Part shown: positions 7,307 to 12,716 of the stretch, piece by piece
Position numbering within the stretch: position 1 is the first letter of the stretch
Layout: each line of letters starts with the position of its first letter
Source of the DNA: Verrucomicrobiota bacterium
GTDB taxonomy: Bacteria > Verrucomicrobiota > Verrucomicrobiia > Chthoniobacterales > UBA10450
Assembly (NCBI GenBank): GCA_003217835.1
Contig: QHMQ01000111.1
Span: 430-14,810 of the forward strand
Length of the DNA: 14,381 bases
Direction: 5' to 3'
Notes under the pieces: model-generated
Told to the model about the DNA's origin: nothing
The model's input: only the letters and a program-made list of their open reading frames with translations
Database searches by the model: none
Made by a program: the position numbers and the translations under genes

Positions 7307-7312
7307 TTAGAA
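7191..7312 (+). repeat. attC-like recombination site (integron cassette 3' end)
   Basis: The element begins with R'' GCCTAAC (7191-7197, exact to RYYYAAC) and ends with GTTAGAA (7306-7312, one base off GTTRRRY). Nested complementary blocks pair from the outside in: CTAAC with GTTAG, AGACG (7199-7203) with CGTCT (7300-7304), and GCAGC (7206-7210) with GCTGC (7290-7294), with unpaired bases on one side as attC sites need. The 79-base centre contains a further small stem, GCAAT/ATTGC. The total of 122 bases is within the known attC range of roughly 57-141. The inter-box spacing is less regular than in classic attC sites, so this is a good candidate, not a proof. Confidence 0.5.
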
Positions 7313-7321
7313 CCCTAAGAC

Positions 7322-7819
7322 ATGTCAGATATGCGCGTGTCATGTGCTTTGCCTTTACTAGTTTTTCTCCTGGTACTTGTTGGCTGTTCTCAGCGTGGTT
7401 TCGATCCGGTGGCGGAGGAAGCGAAGCTGTTGCGCCGGGACACAGAGTGGGCTGACCTTGCCTCGGCCGGGAAGGATGTTGAGAAGATCGTCTCGTACTG
7501 GAGCGACGATGCGGTGCTCATTTTTCCGGGACAGCCCGTGCTCGAAGGCAAGGCGGCTATTCGTGCTTATGTAGCAGAGAGTCTTAACACTCCCGGATTT
7601 AAAATCCACTGGGTCTCTGAAAAACCGGTGTTCTCACCGGACGGCAAGCTCGCCTACATGCGCGGCAAGGACGAATTGACCGCTCCCGGGCCAAACGGTG
7701 CGTTAGCGACGGTTCATCTCAGGGGAATATCGATCTGGCGTTTGGACGCCGACGGACAGTGGCGCTGCGTCGTAGACATATCGAATGAAGAGCCACCCGC
7801 CGCTCCCGTGGCGAAGTAA
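7322..7819 (+). CDS. NTF2-like (DUF4440/SnoaL-type) lipoprotein
   Basis: The 165-residue protein starts with a lipoprotein signal peptide: a hydrophobic stretch, about residues 8-20, then the lipobox L-V-G-C with Cys22 as the lipidated residue. It is therefore probably anchored in the membrane facing the periplasm. The mature part matches the cone-shaped NTF2-like fold of DUF4440: a helix with RRDTEWADLASAGKDVEKIVSYW, then DDAVLIFPGQPVLEGKAAIRAYV, then beta strands ending in WRLDADGQWRCVVDIS. Such proteins may be small enzymes, binding proteins or immunity-like proteins; no function can be assigned. The ATG lies only 15 bases after the crossover point of the attC-like site, as in cassette genes. 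ATG 7331 is an alternative start. No Shine-Dalgarno is seen. Confidence 0.85.
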   Translation: MSDMRVSCALPLLVFLLVLVGCSQRGFDPVAEEAKLLRRDTEWADLASAGKDVEKIVSYWSDDAVLIFPGQPVLEGKAAIRAYVAESLNTPGFKIHWVSEKPVFSPDGKLAYMRGKDELTAPGPNGALATVHLRGISIWRLDADGQWRCVVDISNEEPPAAPVAK

Positions 7820-7832
7820 CGCGTCGTCGTCG

Positions 7833-7885
7833 CTAACAATTTCTTTCGCGGCAGTCGAACGCGGGACTGGACAAGTTCCGCGCCT
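7833..7885 (+). repeat. Possible decayed attC remnant after the lipoprotein gene
   Basis: Starting 14 bases after the stop, CGCTAAC is followed by AATTTC and nested complementary blocks: CGCGG with CCGCG, and inside them CAGTC with GACTG. This resembles the left half and centre of an attC site, but no GTTRRRY box follows within about 150 bases. It could equally be an unrelated stem-loop or a weak terminator. Nothing else is seen in the 189-base gap 7820-8008 except the dyad at 7980-8008. Confidence 0.2.
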
Positions 7886-7979
7886 TACATGTGGGACCAT
7901 TGTAGGTGCTGGTAAAAACGGCAGGCATGAGGGGAAACTTTTCGGGACTTTATCGGCGCAATGGCGTGGAGCGTATCAC

Positions 7980-8008
7980 TGGCAGCTAATGAAATTTCAC
8001 TGCTGCCA
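7980..8008. repeat. Dyad symmetry at 3' end of membrane-protein gene
   Basis: TGGCAGC and GCTGCCA form a 7-base-pair stem around a 15-base loop, and the loop itself contains the perfect palindrome TGAAATTTCA. It abuts the stop codon of the minus-strand membrane-protein gene (8009) and may act as a terminator or 3' stabiliser, but no T-run follows on either strand. Confidence 0.4.
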
Positions 8009-8680
8009 TTAGTCCGCTTGCCGGCTCCGCAGAACGAGCGGCGCGATCACGCGGAAGAAACGAGCGACGTAAAGGAGGTACCCAGCGAACGAAACGAGCT
8101 GCACACCGATCAGCCAAACGTGACCGGCGCGAGCGATAAAGAAATCAGGCCGCCTGCAAATCGCGAACGTGCACGCCAGATTAAGAAGGAAAAGTAACGG
8201 AACAAGCAACCAGATATTGAGCAATTGATCAGCCTTGGCACGGGTGTAAAGGGCTCGTTCGGCGTCGTTGCTCGATTCCGCGGCCCGCGCATGAATCAAT
8301 CGCATATCGTAGATGAAGAGCAGCCAAATAACTGCCGCAAAAGCGGCGCTTAGCTGAAACCACGCCAGAGGACGATCAAGTCGGCTGAAAAGGATGGCCT
8401 CGCCAAGCGCGCAAGCGATATAAAAAAAGTTATGCCCGAACTCCAGCGGCCACCTGATCAATGTGAGCGTGTGAATGATCGACCTCGACCAAAAGATAAA
8501 GATCACGCATAGGCCGGCGGCGACATAAAGAAGATTTTCCCAATGTCGCGATGACATCACTGCGCGCGCATTATCCGTTAAGAAAAAGAGCGCAACCCCC
8601 TGGATGATGCTTACGAGAGTAAGCTCGATATTGACGACCATGGTGTCGAGCTCATGGCGACTGTCGCTTGGCGCACTCAC
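8009..8680 (-). CDS. Six-helix integral membrane protein of unknown function
   Basis: No family is recognised. From GTG 8680 the protein is 223 residues with six hydrophobic segments at about 14-35, 46-65, 83-99, 105-125, 154-174 and 187-208, and short loops. ATG 8641 (13 residues shorter) is a good alternative start because it falls just before the first helix. Polar residues inside or at helix ends include Glu19, Asp36, His70, Glu80, His83 and Glu94. The longest soluble loop, about 127-153, is charged and helical. There are no cofactor motifs or extracytoplasmic domains. It is convergent with the lipoprotein gene and divergent from the aquaporin gene, with no operon partner on its strand. 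A real coding region is likely from its length and consistent hydrophobic pattern. Confidence 0.65.
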   Translation of the reverse strand: MSAPSDSRHELDTMVVNIELTLVSIIQGVALFFLTDNARAVMSSRHWENLLYVAAGLCVIFIFWSRSIIHTLTLIRWPLEFGHNFFYIACALGEAILFSRLDRPLAWFQLSAAFAAVIWLLFIYDMRLIHARAAESSNDAERALYTRAKADQLLNIWLLVPLLFLLNLACTFAICRRPDFFIARAGHVWLIGVQLVSFAGYLLYVARFFRVIAPLVLRSRQAD

Positions 8681-8720
8681 GAATGCGACTCGTAATCATT
8701 CGGCAACTAGAATGTCAAGC

Positions 8721-8741
8721 TGCAGTGGGATTCCACCTGCA
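8721..8741. repeat. Imperfect hairpin between divergent genes
   Basis: TGCAG-TGG and CCA-C-CTGCA can pair with a GATT loop and one bulged base. It lies in the 145-base gap between the divergent membrane-protein and aquaporin genes. A second dyad, the perfect palindrome AAGGAGCTCCTT, is at 8795-8806. Either could be an operator; no clear -35/-10 pair was found in the gap. Confidence 0.3.
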
Positions 8742-8825
8742 TACGGCGGGGCGCTTGCTTTCCCAAAGCTACTTTGCTAGGCAGGAACGAGACAAGGAGC
8801 TCCTTCACTTCGGGATGTCTAACTT

Positions 8826-9497
8826 ATGAACAAATACATCGCAGAATTCCTCGGAACCTTCTTCCTTGTGTTGACGATCGGCTGCACCGGGATCGGTGCC
8901 AGTTCGGGCGTGATTGCGCCCCTTGCAATCGGCGCGGCTCTCATGGTGATGGTCTTCGCCGGAGGCCATATCTCGGGCGCGCATTACAACCCAGCAGTAA
9001 CGCTTGGCGTTTTGATTCGAGGCCGACTCAACGCAGCGGACGTCGTGCCTTACATCGTGGCGCAACTTGCGGCGGCGGCGAGCGCGGCGTTGGCAGTGAA
9101 GTTTCTCCGGGCTGGAATTGACGTAACTCCAATCGCTCCAAAGATCGGTCCAGCTTTGCTCGCCGAGTTTCTGTTCACCTTCGCCCTCGTCTATGTCGTG
9201 CTCAACGCCGCCACTGCCGAAGGGACATCGGGAAATTCATTCTATGGCCTGGCGATTGGGATGACAGTAATGACTGGCGCATTCGCTGTCGGCGACATTT
9301 CTGGCGGAGCGTTCAATCCTGCGGTAGCGGTCGGGATCTCCATCCTCGGCCTTTCGAGCTGGGGTAATCTTTGGATCTATCTGCTCGCGAATTTCGGAGC
9401 TGCTGTGGTGGCTGCTGTCGTGTTCAATCTGATCAATCCGCCCACCCAAACCACGCCGATCGCAACGGACGAGCCGCCTTACGAAACGCCCCAGTAA
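8826..9497 (+). CDS. Aquaporin-family (MIP) channel with non-canonical selectivity filter
   Basis: The 223-residue protein has the MIP fold: six membrane helices and two half-helices with NPA boxes at Asn55-Pro-Ala (GGHISGAHYNPAVTLG) and Asn164-Pro-Ala (GDISGGAFNPAVAVG). Aligned by eye on E. coli AqpZ, the four aromatic/arginine-filter positions Phe43, His174, Thr183 and Arg189 correspond here to Ile35, Ala152, Gly161 and Val167. The near-universal Arg after the second NPA is therefore Val. A wider, non-polar constriction would suit uncharged solutes or gases more than water; that is inference. The start is ATG 8826, with an in-frame stop immediately upstream. A four-codon reading frame starting at ATG 8814 ends in TGA overlapping this start. 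The C-terminal tail is Pro/Thr-rich. It converges on the tRNA pair 16 bases downstream. Confidence 0.93.
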   Translation: MNKYIAEFLGTFFLVLTIGCTGIGASSGVIAPLAIGAALMVMVFAGGHISGAHYNPAVTLGVLIRGRLNAADVVPYIVAQLAAAASAALAVKFLRAGIDVTPIAPKIGPALLAEFLFTFALVYVVLNAATAEGTSGNSFYGLAIGMTVMTGAFAVGDISGGAFNPAVAVGISILGLSSWGNLWIYLLANFGAAVVAAVVFNLINPPTQTTPIATDEPPYETPQ

Positions 9498-9513
9498 CAG
9501 CGCTGGGAAAATG

Positions 9514-9587
9514 CGTGCCTGGAGGGACTCGAACCCACAACCTTCTGATCCGAAGTCAGATGCTCTATCCGGTTGAGCTACAGACAC
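9514..9587 (-). tRNA. tRNA-Arg (anticodon TCG)
   Basis: The 74-base gene folds into a full cloverleaf. The acceptor stem is GTGTCTG/CAGGCAC with one G-T pair, the D arm begins GCTC and closes with GAGC, the anticodon stem TCTGA/TCAGA encloses loop CTTCGGA, and the T arm has loop TTCGAGT. Anticodon TCG reads the arginine codon CGA and related codons. The discriminator is G and CCA is not encoded (the genome continues CAT). It lies 11 bases downstream of the CCA end of tRNA-His on the same strand, so both are probably cut from one precursor. Confidence 0.95.
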
Positions 9588-9598
9588 GAAATTGAAAA

Positions 9599-9674
9599 TG
9601 GGGTGGCCGACGGGACTCGAACCCGCAACAACCAGAACCACAATCTGGAGCTCTACCATTGAGCTACGGCCACC
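9599..9674 (-). tRNA. tRNA-His (anticodon GTG), CCA encoded
   Basis: The cloverleaf has acceptor stem GTGGCCG/CGGCCAC, anticodon stem CCAGA/TCTGG with loop TTGTGGT (anticodon GTG), and T arm GCGGG/CCCGT with loop TTCGAGT. The G at 9674 faces discriminator C at 9602, giving the extra G-1:C73 pair that marks bacterial tRNA-His. CCA is encoded at 9601-9599. It is the first gene of the two-tRNA unit. Confidence 0.96.
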
Positions 9675-9696
9675 ATCGCTTCGCTGCCGAACCGAG

Positions 9697-9724
9697 ATTT
9701 TAGGATTCGAATCCCGTTTTGCAA
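9697..9724 (-). promoter_or_regulatory. Sigma70-type promoter of the tRNA-His/tRNA-Arg unit
   Basis: On the minus strand, TTGCAA (-35, 9724-9719) and TAAAAT (-10, 9702-9697) are separated by 16 bases, and the -10 box ends 22 bases before the 5' end of tRNA-His. A perfect 12-base palindrome, GGATTCGAATCC (9703-9714), lies in the spacer next to the -10 box. Confidence 0.6.
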
Positions 9725-9827
9725 AGAAAAGGACTCGCTTTTCGCATCCGCTCCAGTCATTCTGGCAAGCAATGTGGAACGCTGGATTGTTATCGGCAGG
9801 TCGACTATCATTGCGCCTCATCTTCGC

Positions 9828-11954
9828 ATGAAGCGACTTGGTTCGACCTTACTCATCGGTTTCTTTTTTCTGGCATTAAGCGTGTTTGGTGCCCAGCACG
9901 ATGATCCGAGCGAAATTTTTCTGAAAGCTTACATGACCGCTCAGCAAGGGGAAAAATTCGAACACGAAAATCAGTTCAAGACGGCGTTGGCGAAATATCG
10001 ATCTGCCGGAAGCCTCATCGAGGAGTTGCGCAAATCGCATGCCGATTGGCAGCCGGCCATCGTGGATTATCGTGGCCGTAAAATCAGTGAGGGCATTCTG
10101 CGGATCCAGGACAAGATCTCCACGCAAAGCGACCTCGCGAGCGGCGCAAGTCGTTCACCGGAAGCGGTTCCCGCGCCTTCTCAAGCCGGTGGCCAATCAG
10201 AAGCGGGAGTCGAGCTAACCACGCCTCGTGCCAGCGAAACGAAGCCTCGAGCCTCGAGCGAGTCGATCAAAGAGACAACCAAAAAATTGCGCGACAATCT
10301 CGATCAACTGCAAGCAGCGCTTGAAAAATCGCAGAGCGATCTCGAGACCGCGCGAAAAGAAAAGGAATTGGTTAACACTCGCTTGCAGCAATCAAATTCG
10401 AAGCTTGAGAAAGCGCAAAGCGAGGTCGAGAAATCCAAGAAAGCGGAGCACGAGGTTAGCAATCGACTCGCGCAGGCTCAGGAGTCATTAAAAGCGCTCC
10501 AATCGTCCCGCGACAGTAGCACAAAAGAGCAGGAGCAATTACGTGCAGAAGTCGCCCGCCTGAAAGACGCGGTCGCTGCCGCTGACCAGGCGCGGCTGAC
10601 GGCGGAAAAGCAAAAGGACGAAACCAACGCGAAATTCGCAGAGGCGAACAAGCAAATCGCCACTCTTGCCCAGGAACGGGATCAAGCGCGCGACCAATTG
10701 AAAGGGATGAAGGAAACGGAACAGCGCGTGCAGGCGCTCCTGGCCGAGAGCAGCGATTTGAAACAGAAACTCGCGAGTGCGGAAGAAAGTGTGCGGAAAC
10801 TTGGTGAGGATAAGCCAAAAAATACGGAGGAATTTGCCAATGCGAAACGGCAGGTAGCCCAACTTGAGCAGCAACTGTCCGAAACTCAGAAACAGAATCA
10901 ATATTTCGAGGCCCGAGTTGCCGAGCTTTCCGTTCAACTCGATGACGCGAGCGCTCAAGTGCAAAGTGCCAAGCTCACCGGTGCAAATGCCGACGAATCG
11001 ACGCGCCTCGTCAAAGAGAACGAACTCTTGAAAAACATCGTTGTGCGCGAACGGCAGGAGGAAGCGCGTCGTTATCAGGCGAAGACGCTGATGCTGGCGG
11101 AGTTGGACAAACTAAAGATCCAATCGGACTCTTTGAACAAGCAGATCGAATTTCTGGCGCAGCCGATCACAAAATTAAGCGATGAGGAGCTCGCTTTATT
11201 GCGGCAGCCGGTGATCTCAATTTCAGATCAGAATTCCGGCATGTTGAAAGCGAGTTTTATTTTCGCCAAGAAGTCGTCGTTAGACTCCGTTGAGATCGCG
11301 CGGCCGAACGAAGAGGAAAAACCGCCGCCTAACGCGGGTGGGGAGAGAAGGAATAACTCTAGCGAAGCCGCTGTGCCGAGCGACTTCAAGCCGGACGTGC
11401 CGGATGATCTGCAGAAGGTAGCGCGCGCGGCGAAAGAGAGCTTCGCGCACGGCAAATACCGTACCGCCGAAAGCCAATATCAGGAAATCCTCGACGAAAG
11501 TCCGAATAATCTCTACGCGCTTTCCAATCTCGGCGCCGTTTATTTTCGCCGCGGCAAATTTAAGGCGGCGGAGCTGACATTGAAAAAGGCCCTGGCGGTG
11601 TCAGCCAAGGATGAGTTTGCGCATACGACTCTGGGCATCGTCTATTATCGGCAATCCAAATTCGATGACGCCTTCACCGAGTTGACCAAGTCGATCGAGA
11701 TCAATCCGAAAAGCCCAATTGCTCACAATTATCTCGGTATTACCGCCAGCCAAAAGGGCCGGCTCGGAGAAGCAGAAAAGGAAATACTTCAAGCCATCGC
11801 GAACAATCCTGATTACGCCGACGCGCATTTTAATCTGGCCGTCATTTTCGCAACAACGCAACCGGCTTCAAAAGAATTAGCCAAACGACATTATACCAAG
11901 GCCACCGCGCTCGGCACCCAGCCCGATCCATCGCTCGAGAAATTGTTGCAGTGA
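9828..11954 (+). CDS. Secreted coiled-coil and tetratricopeptide-repeat protein
   Basis: The protein is 708 residues from ATG 9828, chosen because it begins a clear signal peptide (MKRLGSTLLIGFFFLALSVFG, likely cut after Ala22); an earlier in-frame ATG at 9774 would bury it. Parts in order: a short helical region, about 28-100, that itself looks TPR-like (AYMTAQQGEKFEHENQFKTA); a Ser/Pro/Ala-rich linker, 101-145; a long Glu/Lys/Gln-rich coiled coil, about 146-445; a second acidic/proline linker, 485-525; and four to five TPR units, about 528-700 (for example NLYALSNLGAVYFRRGKFKA). It is probably a periplasmic scaffold or envelope-organising protein; no enzyme motif is present. The DUF2071 gene follows 17 bases downstream on the same strand. 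The architecture is clear; the function is unknown. Confidence 0.85.
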   Translation: MKRLGSTLLIGFFFLALSVFGAQHDDPSEIFLKAYMTAQQGEKFEHENQFKTALAKYRSAGSLIEELRKSHADWQPAIVDYRGRKISEGILRIQDKISTQSDLASGASRSPEAVPAPSQAGGQSEAGVELTTPRASETKPRASSESIKETTKKLRDNLDQLQAALEKSQSDLETARKEKELVNTRLQQSNSKLEKAQSEVEKSKKAEHEVSNRLAQAQESLKALQSSRDSSTKEQEQLRAEVARLKDAVAAADQARLTAEKQKDETNAKFAEANKQIATLAQERDQARDQLKGMKETEQRVQALLAESSDLKQKLASAEESVRKLGEDKPKNTEEFANAKRQVAQLEQQLSETQKQNQYFEARVAELSVQLDDASAQVQSAKLTGANADESTRLVKENELLKNIVVRERQEEARRYQAKTLMLAELDKLKIQSDSLNKQIEFLAQPITKLSDEELALLRQPVISISDQNSGMLKASFIFAKKSSLDSVEIARPNEEEKPPPNAGGERRNNSSEAAVPSDFKPDVPDDLQKVARAAKESFAHGKYRTAESQYQEILDESPNNLYALSNLGAVYFRRGKFKAAELTLKKALAVSAKDEFAHTTLGIVYYRQSKFDDAFTELTKSIEINPKSPIAHNYLGITASQKGRLGEAEKEILQAIANNPDYADAHFNLAVIFATTQPASKELAKRHYTKATALGTQPDPSLEKLLQ

Positions 11955-11971
11955 ACGGATAGGACAAGCCG

Positions 11972-12688
11972 TTGCAACCATTCCTCACCGCCAATTGGCG
12001 ATATCTTGCCATACTCAATTTCGTTGTCGATCCTCCGATTATCGCGCCTCTGGTGCCGCCCGGAACGGAACTCGATTACGAAAATGGCAACACATTTGTC
12101 AGCGTGGTTGGTTTTCTCTTTCTCGACACCCGTTTGCTCGGCCTCCCGATTCCGCTGCACCGCGATTTCGAAGAAGTGAATCTCCGCTTCTATGTGCGGC
12201 AAAAATCCGCCGATATGTGGCGACGTGGCGTCGTCTTCGTTCGCGAACTGGTTCCGCGTCGCGCGATTGCACTAATTGCGCGCACATTTTACGGGGAACG
12301 CTATCTCGCGCTGCCGATGAAGCACGACATCGAACATGTCGATCTTAAGTTGAGCGTGGAATACTCCTGGCGTCGCGGCCGCAACTGGGAATCGCTTAGG
12401 ATGATCGCGAGCGGCGAGCCGCAATCAATTCCCGCCGGCTCACACGCCGAATTTATCACCGAACATTACTGGGGTTACACCCGCATTCGCGCCGGCTGCA
12501 GCGAGTACCGGGTCGAGCATCCAAGGTGGAAAATTTGGAATGCGGACACATTCGAAGTTCACGCCAATGTCGCCACTCTTTATGGCGACCAGTTCGCCGC
12601 AACTTTAAGTGATCCGCCACACTCCGCGTTCATCGCCGATGGTTCGCCAATCGAAATCTTCAAGAGAACGATCGAGCGTGAGCAGTAA
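11972..12688 (+). CDS. DUF2071 (YqjF-like) family protein
   Basis: The 238-residue protein is full length for the family and matches its pattern throughout: an N-terminal Trp-Arg-x-Leu (TANWRYLAILNFVVDP), then PPGTELDYENGNTFVSVVGF, then LGLPIPLHRDFEEVNLRFYV (about residues 56-75) and RRGVVFVRELVPRRAIALIA (84-103). The family's biochemical role is unknown; it resembles the acetoacetate-decarboxylase-like beta-barrel fold as I recall. It starts at TTG 11972, supported by AGGA seven bases upstream; there is no in-frame ATG near. It is probably translated from the same message as the upstream TPR gene. It converges on aconitase with 28 bases between the stops. Family call is firm, function open. 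Confidence 0.88.
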   Translation: MQPFLTANWRYLAILNFVVDPPIIAPLVPPGTELDYENGNTFVSVVGFLFLDTRLLGLPIPLHRDFEEVNLRFYVRQKSADMWRRGVVFVRELVPRRAIALIARTFYGERYLALPMKHDIEHVDLKLSVEYSWRRGRNWESLRMIASGEPQSIPAGSHAEFITEHYWGYTRIRAGCSEYRVEHPRWKIWNADTFEVHANVATLYGDQFAATLSDPPHSAFIADGSPIEIFKRTIEREQ

Positions 12689-12716
12689 CCGCGGTCGCTA
12701 GTCGCGGCTACAACGA

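Noticed and set aside
8774..8822. GCTAGGC and GTCTAAC before the aquaporin as cassette ends
   Set aside because: GTCTAAC fits RYYYAAC, but the two boxes are in the wrong order for an attC, the first has a mismatch and no nested complementary blocks connect them.
9492..9508. CCCAG/CTGGG hairpin at the end of the aquaporin gene as a terminator
   Set aside because: It is only five base pairs, includes the stop codon in its loop and is followed by A residues, not T, on the plus strand.
9371..9831. Plus-strand frames of 74 and 79 codons at the tRNA genes
   Set aside because: They are antisense translations of tRNA-Arg and tRNA-His (the GGTRTHNLLIRS and GLEPATTRTT peptides are familiar artefacts of such regions).
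12689..12716. G+C-rich repeat-like bases between DUF2071 and aconitase
   Set aside because: The short CGCGGTCGCTAG / TCGCGGCTAC similarity is too short and imperfect to call a repeat or terminator from this window alone.
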